Shown here: positions 53,701-61,706 of the stretch, piece by piece | Layout of the letters: the number at the start of each line of letters is the position of its first letter | How positions within the stretch are numbered: position 1 is the first letter of the stretch | Source of the DNA: Myxococcales bacterium | GTDB taxonomy: Bacteria; Myxococcota_A; Polyangia; Polyangiales; Polyangiaceae | Assembly (NCBI GenBank): GCA_016794345.1 | Contig: JAEUKE010000207.1 | Location: 1 to 64,000, forward strand | DNA: 64,000 nt | Reading direction: 5' to 3' | The notes under the pieces: generated by a model | What the model saw: only the letters and a program-made list of their open reading frames with translations | Told to the model about the DNA's origin: nothing | The model's database searches: none | Made by a program: the position numbers and the translations under genes

Positions 53701-54660
53701 GACGCGGCGCAGGCGGGCGACCCGGTCGTGGAAGAGACGACATTCGCCTACGACGACGACGACGGAGCGCCGCTCGCGCAGCGGACGGTGCGGCGCCGTG
53801 CGGAGGCCGACCAGGATCTCGGCTGGCGACACCTACTGAACGACCCGCTGGGGACGCCCCAGCACCTGGTGGAGAGCGGAGGCGTGGTCTCCGACGACAC
53901 ACGGATCGACATCTGGGGCGCGGCACCGAGCGGGGACGGGCTGCGCCTGGCCGGTCAATACCACGATGAGGAGACGGGGCTCTCGTACAACCGCTTCCGG
54001 TATTACGACCCGGATCTCGGAGCATTCCTGAGCCCCGACCCGCTCGGGCTATTCGGAGGTCTCGAGCCCTACGGCTACGTGGCCAACCAACCCACGCGAG
54101 CGGTCGACCCCATGGGCCTCATGCCGCGGACGACCATCGTGCGCCCGAACGGGCAAGAGGTCCGCGGGACCAGCGCCGGTACCGACCGCAGCGGCAGGCC
54201 GCGCACCAACGACCCGGCGATCGCGACCGCCGTCGAGAACGCTCGGACGAGCGGCGCCGGCAGCGTGCCGACCAACAGCCACGGTAACTGCGCGGAGGTG
54301 GACGCGCTGCACAACCTGGCCAATACCATACGAAACGAACGCGCCGCCGCAGGACAGACCTTGCGCGATCCGGAGGCGGAGAACCAGGCGATCAGGCAGC
54401 AGGTCCACGACGAGGTCCAGGCAGGGAGGATGAGCACCGTGGACGACGACGGCTCGCCGATGAACCCTTGTACGTCATGCGGACAGATCCTCCGTGAGCT
54501 CGGCCTGCATCCGAAGAGCCCTCATTACGAACCGAGGAATCGTCGCAGCGGCGTCCAGGGGCGCGATGGGCAATGGAACGGGCGGGATTGCCAGCAAGGC
54601 TCCAATCGCCACACCCGTGACCGCTCCGTGCCGGGGCGAACACCACCGTTCGTCGAATGA
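50782..54660 (+). CDS. Rhs polymorphic toxin with a deaminase-fold tip
   Basis: 1292 aa. There is no PAAR domain: the N-terminus is short, with a Gly/Ser/Asp linker (GDGSGNGDGSGDGSGDG), then YD repeats and an RHS core end (EPYGYVANQPTRAVDPMGL). The tip (1114-1292) has the cytidine-deaminase signature: H1167-G-N-C1170-A-E1172 and P-C1230-T-S-C1233, where C1170, C1230 and C1233 would bind Zn and E1172 act as proton shuttle. This is a DddA/YwqJ-type arrangement, so the toxin may deaminate nucleic acid or a nucleotide. Divergent from Rhs1 with a 183-bp spacer; ATGA overlap with the next gene. Confidence 0.95.
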   Translation: MARTAPAPNVPPIPGMCPSIAVMGGGAGGGGGSGNASGDGSGNGDGSGDGSGDGANGDGRNAQSGNGQSGGQAGCPNHHGGSSGGASRGDPVDVVTGRVFTLPVTDLELKGPLPLELLRAYSSGSRDRDIGLGYGWAHSLGWTVETTRSRFRVYKWDGTAVDFPAFDDELCGYGPNGWILGKAQGRFSLLLEDRTQLRFEPTAPNLHVLVSVADRFGNTIRLFYSNGKLSEVEDCVGRRIRVARDEAGRIRAFEVMNAVSQGAWIRFAEYAYDSAGDLVAVTDALGYTTTFAYESHRMTMHKSPTGLTYHYRYDGQGRCIETWGDYGGKDDPALVEDAPRFLADGATRAKGIYHVRLDFGADGYREIVDSVTVDRVFGNAHGKMDKCVRAGGVFARTYDDNGNLLSFTDSAGATTRFKRDEFGRIIETIDPLDRITRTERDDRGNVLRVIDALGGVTETTSFPDGLAWTDPSGARFFIRHDQRGLMTEAHAPNGGVSRYAYDAHGNPIREIDRSGVVTERTFDFFGRVLAVKRAGAETHYTYDARGDIARQTMPDGSAVHFRYDGDRYLVGITRANNRTVELLRGGDHRVHTVRYPDGSTTRYLWDREQRLRKVVNAAGETWTFELNAAGRLVRETTFDGRTIAYQYDAAGNLSCVRDGSRTLALEHDLAGQLVKRSVRGIEEEFEYDALGRLTRAKRNRVELAFAYNAVGWPTTQRCKVGDEVTEVCLDWDVMGDVVEQRTSLGHALSVTRDAIGRAVSYAAPGLELRRSYDGFHREVFRELGGGGTVETVRDVMERQTRRVVRDAGGKVTATESWGYGPRGELAMVQSQRSGAVHFEHDPNDRLIAAVGEDVARFFDYDAAGNRAERGRGAHRFGPGGKILQKGDRTYGWDAWGRLTSVSRMADGKEEQTRLEWCEDGLLRSVLRPDGVLVEFEYDAFRRRVSKRVRKDGRLQADHRFVWDRSKLVHAIKRDAAQAGDPVVEETTFAYDDDDGAPLAQRTVRRRAEADQDLGWRHLLNDPLGTPQHLVESGGVVSDDTRIDIWGAAPSGDGLRLAGQYHDEETGLSYNRFRYYDPDLGAFLSPDPLGLFGGLEPYGYVANQPTRAVDPMGLMPRTTIVRPNGQEVRGTSAGTDRSGRPRTNDPAIATAVENARTSGAGSVPTNSHGNCAEVDALHNLANTIRNERAAAGQTLRDPEAENQAIRQQVHDEVQAGRMSTVDDDGSPMNPCTSCGQILRELGLHPKSPHYEPRNRRSGVQGRDGQWNGRDCQQGSNRHTRDRSVPGRTPPFVE

Positions 54661-56369
54661 AGCTGGAAGAAGCCTGGGCTCGGCGGGCGACGACCCGGGC
54701 CGACGAATGCGAGGACGGGATACTCGCAGCCCTCGACGTGCGCGGGTTGCGGGCTGGGCTGGTGCCCCCTTTGCTGCGGGTCGGGCTGTCGCGGGCAGGG
54801 GTCGACTCTACGTGGCCCGCCGACGCCACCTACCCGGGCTTCCGCGCGCTGCTGGTGGACCTGCGCGAATCGATACTCGACGCCGTCACCGAAGGATCGC
54901 GCGTCCGCTTGCATCTCGACAACGTCGACGAAGCCCTCGCGCCCAGAGAGCTCGAGACATGGCTCCCCGTGCTCCTGTCCGCCGGCGCCGAGGTCTCCCG
55001 CGGGGCGAGCTCACCGGGCCCGAGCCGCGGAGTCACGCTTGCCGCGGACCCGATCGCCGATCTGCCGCTCGCGTGGGGCTCGGCTGCGAGCTGGACAGCC
55101 GACCAATTGACCCAGATCGTCTCCGAGGCGCGCGGGCGCGCGTGGGAGGCCCATTGGGCGGGGCTCTCGGGGTGGGGGCTCGAGCTTCACCAGCTTCGCC
55201 GCGAGCTCTTGGCGGTCCTCCCCGGCAGCTTGCGCGATGGAGGTCGAGAGGCGCTGGTCGCGAGCGTCTTCGCGCAATCTCGCGCGGCCTCGCGCTCCGT
55301 TCCTTCGACGACTGAAGCGCTCGAGGCGCTCGTCGCGCTATCGCGGGTCGCGAGCCTGGACGCGACCCGGGACTCGATCGAAGACGCCGCCTCGAGGCTG
55401 CCCGCCGACGAAGGCTCCGAAATGAGCGATGATCTCGTCGCCGCGACGATCATGCGCGCGGAGCTGGCCCGCACCCCCGAGGCACGTTCTCGCGCGCTCG
55501 ACGCCGCCGTCGAGACGGCGCTCCGGGCCGGCAAGACCTCCGCGTTGATCGGCGCCGCCCGCGGGTCTCGCAAAGAGATCCTCTCTGGGCTCGAAGATCG
55601 GCTCCAAGGCGTCGGCGAGCTCACGCCGTATCAACGAGCTTGCCTGGTGACGTGCCCCGAAGGGGGCGCTGCCCCGGAGCCGGCGCTCGAGATCGCGCTC
55701 TCCGCGATCACCTACTGCGCAACCGACCCCCACGACGCACGCGGCGCGCTCGAGCTGGTCATGGGTGCGCTCGACGCGCCGGGGCTGCTCCAGGTTGCTC
55801 GCGCGGTCCCCTCGATGGGGGTGTATGCGAGCGAGCCGGCGCGCCTCGCGCTGGAGCGAGCCGCGGCCCTCGGCGCCTCCCCACCGGCGGAGCTGCGCCA
55901 TCTGCTGCCGGCGGTCGCGACGACAGCCTCGGTCGCGACGCTCGACGCGCACGCCGAACGCTGGCCGCACAATCTCGCCCGACATGCGCGGGCCGAGCTC
56001 GCGGAGATCATTCGGCGGCTCGAGCGCCCCGCTGCCATCAGCCGACTCCTGGACGCCACGCACGACGAGGAGCTGCGCCCCCTCGCCCAGAGCCGACTGG
56101 AGTCGGTCCTGATCGAGCTCCCCATCGAACGTTGGGAGGAGCTCGCGACCGTACCGCCGATGCACAGCTTGCGAACCCCCACCCTGATGAAGCTGACGCT
56201 CGAGCGCCTGCTCCTCTGTCTCGGAGAGCTCACGCTGTCGGAGCTCCTCGTCGGGGCAAACCCGTCCATGGCAGGGGTCGCACCCGTTATCCGAGAAGGG
56301 CTCGGAGAGGAGACGCTCGGCTTCATTGCGGACCAGATCGCCGGCACCTGCAGCGTTGGGGCGAGCTGA
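54657..56369 (+). CDS. Helical-repeat protein coupled to the deaminase toxin
   Basis: 570 aa from ATG 54657 (ATGA with the toxin stop). All-helical, Ala/Leu/Arg-rich with repeating units (LLPAVATTASVATLDAHAER; LARHARAELAEIIRRLERP; LAQSRLESVLIELPIERWEEL), similar in feel to HEAT scaffolds. The coupling argues for an immunity or chaperone role, but immunity proteins for deaminase tips are usually much smaller, so this could be a delivery adaptor. No family recognised. Confidence 0.7.
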   Translation: MKLEEAWARRATTRADECEDGILAALDVRGLRAGLVPPLLRVGLSRAGVDSTWPADATYPGFRALLVDLRESILDAVTEGSRVRLHLDNVDEALAPRELETWLPVLLSAGAEVSRGASSPGPSRGVTLAADPIADLPLAWGSAASWTADQLTQIVSEARGRAWEAHWAGLSGWGLELHQLRRELLAVLPGSLRDGGREALVASVFAQSRAASRSVPSTTEALEALVALSRVASLDATRDSIEDAASRLPADEGSEMSDDLVAATIMRAELARTPEARSRALDAAVETALRAGKTSALIGAARGSRKEILSGLEDRLQGVGELTPYQRACLVTCPEGGAAPEPALEIALSAITYCATDPHDARGALELVMGALDAPGLLQVARAVPSMGVYASEPARLALERAAALGASPPAELRHLLPAVATTASVATLDAHAERWPHNLARHARAELAEIIRRLERPAAISRLLDATHDEELRPLAQSRLESVLIELPIERWEELATVPPMHSLRTPTLMKLTLERLLLCLGELTLSELLVGANPSMAGVAPVIREGLGEETLGFIADQIAGTCSVGAS

Positions 56370-56384
56370 GCCCGCGCTAGGGCG

Positions 56385-56405
56385 GACCAGGGAACGGATG
56401 CCCCG
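56385..56405 (+). repeat. 21-bp direct repeat, right copy
   Basis: Exact match to 46191-46211; the flanks differ on both sides (c/c on the left copy against g/a here), so the identity ends sharply at 21 bp. Lies between the toxin-coupled gene and the next small membrane protein gene. Confidence 0.8.
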
Positions 56406-56437
56406 AGGCGGGTCGGAGCCTGATACGGTTGCGCTCG

Positions 56438-56929
56438 ATGACCGGGCGCTTCGTTCTCCGCCGTCTGGGCCAGGAGCAGATCGTAGAAGTGCAGGATCGT
56501 GACGTGATCTTGGGAAGTCGCACGATCGCCTTCGACACGATCCGCAAGGTCGTCATCGGACGCATCGGCGAGCACGAGATGTGCGGCCTGCACCTCGATG
56601 GCGGGGGGGAGTACACGTTCGGCACCGACGAAACGTCGACGCGGCCCGCTTACGCCGACGCGGTCCGCGCGGTGTGGGCTGCGCTTGCGCCGCGGAGCGT
56701 CCCGTTCGTCTCGGGGGCCTGGTTGCTAGCAGGCACCGTGGCCACGATCGCCGTGATCTGTGCCGTGGTCGGCGCGCTTTTCTTCCTGGGTGTCGTCGAC
56801 GCGCCCGGCTACGCGCGGAGAGGCGCCATCGTCGCCGTCTTGTGCGCCATCGGCGGGCCGATCGTCGCGCTGAGGAGCCGACCCAAGAAGCTCTCGACCG
56901 AGCGCGAGCTCGAGGCGGCTTTGCGATGA
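56438..56929 (+). CDS. Small membrane protein, unknown
   Basis: 163 aa from ATG 56438. An N-terminal beta-rich part (VLRRLGQEQIVEVQDRDVILG; IAFDTIRKVVIGRIGEHEM) is followed by two transmembrane helices (FVSGAWLLAGTVATIAVICAVVGALFFLGVV; IVAVLCAIGGPIVAL). The soluble part resembles a small PH-like or membrane-associated domain only by composition. Overlaps the MAPEG gene by ATGA. Confidence 0.65.
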   Translation: MTGRFVLRRLGQEQIVEVQDRDVILGSRTIAFDTIRKVVIGRIGEHEMCGLHLDGGGEYTFGTDETSTRPAYADAVRAVWAALAPRSVPFVSGAWLLAGTVATIAVICAVVGALFFLGVVDAPGYARRGAIVAVLCAIGGPIVALRSRPKKLSTERELEAALR

Positions 56930-57345
56930 AGACAGCTCTCCTCCAGCCCGTCGTCGCGCTCGTCCTCTGGACGTTCGTGATGTGGACGTGGATGTACGCG
57001 ACACGCATCCCGGCGATCCGGCGCGCCAAGATGAAGCTGGACCCAACCGCGCCACGCGGCGAGCAGATGGCATCGCTCCCGGCGAGCGTGCGCTGGAAGG
57101 CCGACAACTACAACCACCTGTTCGAGCAGCCGACGCTCTTCTACGCGGTGGCGATCACGCTCGCGCTGGCGGGCGGGGACGACACGACGAACGTCGCGCT
57201 CGCGTGGAGCTACGTCGGGCTGCGCGTGCTCCACAGCATCTGGCAGTCGACGCGGAACGTCATCGAGGTCAGGTTCGCGTTTTTCTTGCTCTCGTCGCTC
57301 GTGCTCCTCGCGCTCTCGGTGCGAGCGGCGCTCGCCGTGTTCTGA
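56926..57345 (+). CDS. MAPEG-family membrane protein (second paralogue)
   Basis: 139 aa from ATG 56926. Four hydrophobic helices and MAPEG-like segments (DNYNHLFEQPTLFYAVAITLALAG; WSYVGLRVLHSIWQSTRNVIEVRFAFFLLSSLVLL). Distinct from the protein at 25775, with which it shares the family but little obvious identity. Substrate unknown. Coupled to the preceding membrane-protein gene. Confidence 0.85.
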   Translation: MKTALLQPVVALVLWTFVMWTWMYATRIPAIRRAKMKLDPTAPRGEQMASLPASVRWKADNYNHLFEQPTLFYAVAITLALAGGDDTTNVALAWSYVGLRVLHSIWQSTRNVIEVRFAFFLLSSLVLLALSVRAALAVF

Positions 57346-57361
57346 CGACGCGGGCGACGGC

Positions 57362-57526
57362 TCAGAGCAGCGCCAGGAAGTCCTCGGAGCGCCACACCTC
57401 GGGATCGGGCTCCTCGCCTAGCCAGGGAACGGTTCCGAGGAGCTCACCGGCAGGACGCGACGCCTCGGCTTGTTCGAGGTTCCGCAATGGCGGGAGCGAA
57501 GGCTCGGTCGGGTCAGACGCCGTCAT
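57362..57526 (-). CDS. Small acidic protein (tentative)
   Basis: 54 aa from ATG 57526, which lies inside the last codons of the PYP-V4R gene (14-bp overlap). Composition is acidic and Pro-rich (SDPTEPSLPPLRNLEQ; VPWLGEEPDPEVW). GC3 is high. There is no clear ribosome site apart from coupling. It may be real and co-transcribed, or a chance frame. Confidence 0.4.
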   Translation of the reverse strand: MTASDPTEPSLPPLRNLEQAEASRPAGELLGTVPWLGEEPDPEVWRSEDFLALL

Positions 57527-58613
57527 TCGTGATCGCCTCCGACGAGGTGCGCGCACGCCGGAGGCTCTCGCGCACCTCGTCCAACCCGAGCCGCCCCTCC
57601 GATAGGGCGCGGTCGAGCGCCTTGCGGCGCTCCGCCGCGACCGTGACGAATCGACAGGTCGGGCTCCCGGCCGAGACGCAGGCGATCTCGCGCGTAACGA
57701 GCCGCCTCGACGCCACGTGCGACAGGACCCCGGCGAAGAGGCCCGCTAGCAGGTGGCAAGTAAAACGGCGCGGCCCGGAGACGTCGACGCGAGCACCCAC
57801 TGCCTCCGCGAGCGCGCTCCGCTCGACCTCGGTCATGACGATACCGTCACGAATCAAGGCGAAGTCGTAGACCGCGTGCCCCCAACCCTGCTCCGCCAGG
57901 TGTGCAGTGAGGGAGGAGACCATGTCGCGCATGGACAGGTCCGCCAGGCTCTTGCCCGCTTCCTCGAGCGAGGTCGACTCCAGGTCCACGGCGGTGCGAC
58001 GCCCCCACTGGACGCCCCACTCGTGCGCGAAGAGCGGCCAAGCTTCGGGCGACAAGCGCTCGCAGGTCGCCCGGAGCGCCGCGAAGAACGGCACCGAGAC
58101 GTCGACGCGTCGCCGCTCGAGCGCGTCGCGTCGCACCCCGATCTCGGCCTCCCTCGGAGCGAGCTCGCGCTGCACGGGCGGGAGCATCTTCTGCGGGACA
58201 CCTGGCCTGGGCGGCATGAGCCGCTTTCGGTTCACGAGCAGGTAGAAGAGATCGCCCCCGAACGGGCGGACGATCTCGACCGAGACCTCCTGCGCTCCGA
58301 ACTTGAAGTCGAAGACGAAGTCGAACCGCTCGACGCGGCCGGGCTCGGCGCTCGAGACGAACCGCCGGAAGCGACCCTCGAACGAATCGACGCGGGTGCA
58401 GGGCGCGATCTCGGCGAAGAACGCGCGCCCGAGCACTTGCTCGCGGTCGATGCGCGCGAAGCGCGACTCGTAGAGGTTGTACCGGCGAACGACGCCCGGC
58501 GCGTCGAGCGCGATGACACCGAACGGGAGCGCGTCGAGGTCGCTCTCTGACTTCGAGTCGAGCTCGAGCGGGGAGAAGGCCTCGGGGACTGGGGTCTTTG
58601 TCAACTCGAGCAT
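57513..58613 (-). CDS. PYP-like PAS domain fused to V4R
   Basis: 366 aa. Residues 25-130 align without gaps over the key part with photoactive yellow protein: Tyr45 and Glu49 (RYNLYES; PYP Y42 and E46) and Cys72 in IAPCT (PYP C69, the chromophore attachment). PYP Arg52 is replaced by Ile. A linker leads to a V4R (4-vinyl-reductase type) small-molecule-binding domain at 275-330 with C286, C312 and C320. Together this suggests a blue-light or ligand sensor in the cytoplasm. The Ser/Thr kinase gene lies 10 bp upstream in the same operon. Confidence 0.88.
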   Translation of the reverse strand: MLELTKTPVPEAFSPLELDSKSESDLDALPFGVIALDAPGVVRRYNLYESRFARIDREQVLGRAFFAEIAPCTRVDSFEGRFRRFVSSAEPGRVERFDFVFDFKFGAQEVSVEIVRPFGGDLFYLLVNRKRLMPPRPGVPQKMLPPVQRELAPREAEIGVRRDALERRRVDVSVPFFAALRATCERLSPEAWPLFAHEWGVQWGRRTAVDLESTSLEEAGKSLADLSMRDMVSSLTAHLAEQGWGHAVYDFALIRDGIVMTEVERSALAEAVGARVDVSGPRRFTCHLLAGLFAGVLSHVASRRLVTREIACVSAGSPTCRFVTVAAERRKALDRALSEGRLGLDEVRESLRRARTSSEAITNDGV

Positions 58614-58623
58614 GGCGCAAAGA

Positions 58624-59544
58624 TCAGGCGAAACGACTCTTCACCAGAGCATCGAAAGACAGAGCCGTCATGCCGTCCGGCTCTTGGTCCCGCTGCACGA
58701 GCGCGGTCTCCGCGGTGCCGGCGAGCCAAGCGCGCAAGCTCTTCGCGAGCGATTCGGCCGAAGGAAAGCGCTCGCTTCGGTCCTTGGCGAGCCCACGACG
58801 GACGATGTCCCAGAAGCGTTGGTCGGTGGCGCCGACGGGGCGCTTCGGCTCCTCGGTCAGCACGAGCGCGGAGAGCGAGCGGAGGTCCTCCGACTGGAAG
58901 GGCAAGCAGCCGAACGCGGCTTCCTGGAGCGTCACCGCCGCGCCCCAGACGTCCGTGCTCGCATCGGGGGTCTCCCCCTTCAGCTGCTCCGGCGCCATGA
59001 ACGCAGGCGTCCCGACGACCGCGCCGGCTCGCGTGAGCTTCGGATCGGCGGAGCTCGTGAGCGCGGCGACGCCGAAGTCGACGATGCGTGGCGACATCGG
59101 GGACTCGGCGGGCAAGAGGATGTTGGACGGCTTGACGTCTCGATGAATGATCGAAGCGGCGTGCGCGACTGCGAGCCCATCACACACCGCCGCGATGAGC
59201 GTTGCGGCGCCTCGAGGACCGAGAGGCCCCCTCAGGAGACGGGCCTCGAGCGACTCGCCGTTCACGAGCTCGAGCGCAAGGAACGGGACGCCGCCTTCGG
59301 TGGAGCCGGCGTCGAACACCTGCACGATCGCGCGATGCGAGAGGCGAGCGAGGGCTCTGGCCTCCAGCCGCAGCCGCTCGGCGACGGCAGGATCCGCCCC
59401 GCGCACGAGCTTCACCGCGATGTCTCGGTCGAGCACCTCGTGCCGCGCCTGCCAGACCTCCGCCATACCTCCGACCCCGAGCGGTCGCAGGAGCCGGTAG
59501 CGTTGGTCGATCAGATCGCCCGGGCGGAACAGCGATTGGTCCAC
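58624..59544 (-). CDS. Soluble Ser/Thr protein kinase
   Basis: 306 aa from GTG 59544 (an earlier TTG at 59562 is less likely). Gly-rich loop (G23-V-G-G), Lys45, HRD (134-136) with HRDVKPSN, DFG (156-158) and an APE-like MAPEQL are present. It has no transmembrane helix or sensor domain after the kinase core, so it is a stand-alone cytoplasmic kinase; the adjacent PYP-V4R protein is a plausible sensor partner. Upstream, GCAAAC repeats at 59548 and 59559 (11 bp apart) may be a regulatory site. Confidence 0.95.
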   Translation of the reverse strand: MDQSLFRPGDLIDQRYRLLRPLGVGGMAEVWQARHEVLDRDIAVKLVRGADPAVAERLRLEARALARLSHRAIVQVFDAGSTEGGVPFLALELVNGESLEARLLRGPLGPRGAATLIAAVCDGLAVAHAASIIHRDVKPSNILLPAESPMSPRIVDFGVAALTSSADPKLTRAGAVVGTPAFMAPEQLKGETPDASTDVWGAAVTLQEAAFGCLPFQSEDLRSLSALVLTEEPKRPVGATDQRFWDIVRRGLAKDRSERFPSAESLAKSLRAWLAGTAETALVQRDQEPDGMTALSFDALVKSRFA

Positions 59545-59626
59545 ACCGCAAACATAGTGCAAACCCTATACAAAGCCAGAACTACGTTTGCGCGTCGACC
59601 GGTCGGCGCCGGGCGCCGAGGTTTTC

Positions 59627-60352
59627 TCAGTGGAGGACCTGGCCCGTGCACGTCTCGCGGAGCTTGCGGACCGACTCGCCGAGGATCTGCGAGACCCGCG
59701 CTTCCGTGACGCCCAAGATGTCACCGATCTGACGGAGGGTCATCTCCTCGTGAAAGTAGAGCTCGAGAATGTTGCGCTGGCGCGCGGTGAGGCCGGCCAT
59801 CGCGCCGCGGACGATCGCCGCGCGCTGCGTTCGACCGAGCTCCTCTTCGGGGTTCCGGCTGTCGTCGGCGACCTCGAAGCCGTTGTCACCGTCGATGCTG
59901 CAGGTCGCGCTCGACTGCGCGAGGGCGAGGGCCGCGCGGCAGGTGTCGACGTTGATGCCGATCGCCTCGGCGATCTCGTCCTCCGAAGGACGCCGGCCCA
60001 GGCGCGCCGCGAGCTCGGTGGAGACCTGCCCGATCCGGCGCGCGCGCTGGCGAAGCCGGCGCGAGACCGGGTCGAGCGCGCGGAGCTCGTCGAGCATGGC
60101 GTAGCGCGCGCGCGAGGTGGCGAGGCGCTCGAACTCCGCGAGCGGCATCGAGCTCGTCTTGCGGAGCAGCTCGGCCAGCGCGACCGTGCCGGCGCTGACG
60201 AGATCGTCGATCGCGACGTGCGGCGGGAGGCGCTGCGCGAGGGCGCGCGCCTGCCGGCGAATCAGCGGCATCACGTGAGCCGCGAGCTCACTCGGCTGGA
60301 GCGTCCGGCCATCCCACACACCTTGCTGCGGCATCTCGAAGGAGCACGTCAT
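59627..60352 (-). CDS. FliA/WhiG-type RNA polymerase sigma factor
   Basis: 241 aa from ATG 60352 with AAGGGG upstream. Sigma-70 family group 3: region 2 (LIRRQARALAQRLPPHVAIDDLVSAGTVALAELL; RARYAMLDELRALD), region 3 (RRLRQRARRIGQVSTELAARLGRRPSEDEIAEAIG) and region 4 (LTARQRNILELYFHEEMTLRQIGDILGVTEARVSQIL). Such factors drive alternative regulons (motility, development). No anti-sigma factor is adjacent. It precedes the kinase/PYP unit on the same strand and may form one regulatory island. Confidence 0.95.
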   Translation of the reverse strand: MTCSFEMPQQGVWDGRTLQPSELAAHVMPLIRRQARALAQRLPPHVAIDDLVSAGTVALAELLRKTSSMPLAEFERLATSRARYAMLDELRALDPVSRRLRQRARRIGQVSTELAARLGRRPSEDEIAEAIGINVDTCRAALALAQSSATCSIDGDNGFEVADDSRNPEEELGRTQRAAIVRGAMAGLTARQRNILELYFHEEMTLRQIGDILGVTEARVSQILGESVRKLRETCTGQVLH

Positions 60353-60497
60353 GCCGATGCCCCTTTTCAAGCTGCGTGCCGACCTCGAGATCCTCGATTT
60401 CCCGCGAGCTCTCGGGGGTGCGCAGGGTCTGCGTCCCGGATCGGAACCGCCCTCCGCGAGCTCGCGATCGCTAATCGGGATTCGGGGGGCAGTTGTC

Positions 60498-61676
60498 TCA
60501 GTCGGAGACGGGCGTCGGGGTCGGCGTGGCGGCAGGGTCCGCGTCCCGCATCCGCTCCACCTCGTAAATCCGCAGAACCGCGAGGCAGAGGGCCATCACG
60601 ACTGGACCGACGAGCACGCCCATGAGCCCGAGCATCTCGACCCCTCCGATGAGCGAGATGAGGAGTGGCAGGGGGTGGACCTGGGTGTGCGACCCGACAA
60701 GACGAGGCCGGACGACGTAGTCCGCGACCGCCGTCACGACCAGGAACCCCCAGACGCCGACGAAGATGGCCGCCCCGGTTCGTCCCATCGCGAAGGTCAC
60801 GATCGAGAGCGGCACCCATACCGCCGCCGTTCCAACGACCGGTAAGAACGACGCGAGCATGGTGACGGTGGCCCAGAGCAGGGGCTGGCTGAGGCCCGCG
60901 ATCGAGAAGCCAACGCCCGCGAACAGGCCCTGGACGAAGGCGGTGCCCATCGTGCCGACGAACGCGCTCCGCCCGACGGCGCGGAACTCCGCGGCGAGCG
61001 CGCGGGTGTGACGTGGGTCGAGCGGCAACAAACGCTGGAGCCTGCGGACGAGCGAGGGCCACCCGAGCAGCACGTAGTACATCGTGAAGAAGGCGATCAC
61101 GACGGTGAGCATCATCGACGTCGTCGTGGTGAGCACGCTCGCGAGGCCGCCTGCGGCCTTCTCCGAGATCGAGACGAGCGCCGCGTTGAGCCGCTCGATG
61201 AGCGCGTCGGGGGAGAGGTGCGCGCGCTCCAAGAGGGCCTTCCCGCGGCCGCCGAGGACGTCCGGCGCGGAGGGGACACGCAGGCGCGAGACCAGATCGA
61301 GCACCTCCGAGATGGCGACCCACGTGACGGCCGCGACGACCGCCAGGCTCGCGAGCCCGCCGGTGATCGTGGTGATGAGCGCGGCGAGCGCCCGCCGCTG
61401 TCCGAGCACGCGGGCCAGCCAGATGTAGAGAGGGTCCGACGTGAACGCCATCACGGTGCCGACCGCCAGCCCCATCCACAGCGGATGGGCGATGTAGGCG
61501 GCGCCGCACGCGGCGAGCAAGGCGATGACGCTCAGGCCGAGGCCGGGGCTGCGGCGCGGGCCCGTAGGAACGAGGGATATCGCCGAGGGACGCACCGACG
61601 GGGGCGGCCCGCTCTGCGCCTCCTCACCCGTAGGAGGCGCCTCACCCGGCGGCGGAGGGAGATCGCTTCGGCTCAT
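60498..61676 (-). CDS. AI-2E-family (PerM/YhhT-like) permease
   Basis: 392 aa with seven to eight transmembrane helices. The family pattern is clear (ALIERLNAALVSISEKAAGG; FTMYYVLLGWPSLVRRLQRLLPLDPRHTRALAAEFRAVGRS; FVGVWGFLVVTAVADYVVRPRLVGS; HPLPLLISLIGGVEMLGLMGVLVGPVVMAL). The cytoplasmic N-terminus is long and Pro-rich. Members export autoinducer-2 or other small solutes; substrate unknown here. Confidence 0.93.
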   Translation of the reverse strand: MSRSDLPPPPGEAPPTGEEAQSGPPPSVRPSAISLVPTGPRRSPGLGLSVIALLAACGAAYIAHPLWMGLAVGTVMAFTSDPLYIWLARVLGQRRALAALITTITGGLASLAVVAAVTWVAISEVLDLVSRLRVPSAPDVLGGRGKALLERAHLSPDALIERLNAALVSISEKAAGGLASVLTTTTSMMLTVVIAFFTMYYVLLGWPSLVRRLQRLLPLDPRHTRALAAEFRAVGRSAFVGTMGTAFVQGLFAGVGFSIAGLSQPLLWATVTMLASFLPVVGTAAVWVPLSIVTFAMGRTGAAIFVGVWGFLVVTAVADYVVRPRLVGSHTQVHPLPLLISLIGGVEMLGLMGVLVGPVVMALCLAVLRIYEVERMRDADPAATPTPTPVSD

Positions 61677-61706
61677 GGTGAGCGAGGAGGTAGAGCAGCG
61701 TACACC

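Noticed and set aside
57422..57432. Third copy of the Rhs-flanking repeat
   Set aside because: Only an 11-nt match (CCAGGGAACGG); expected by chance in GC-rich DNA.
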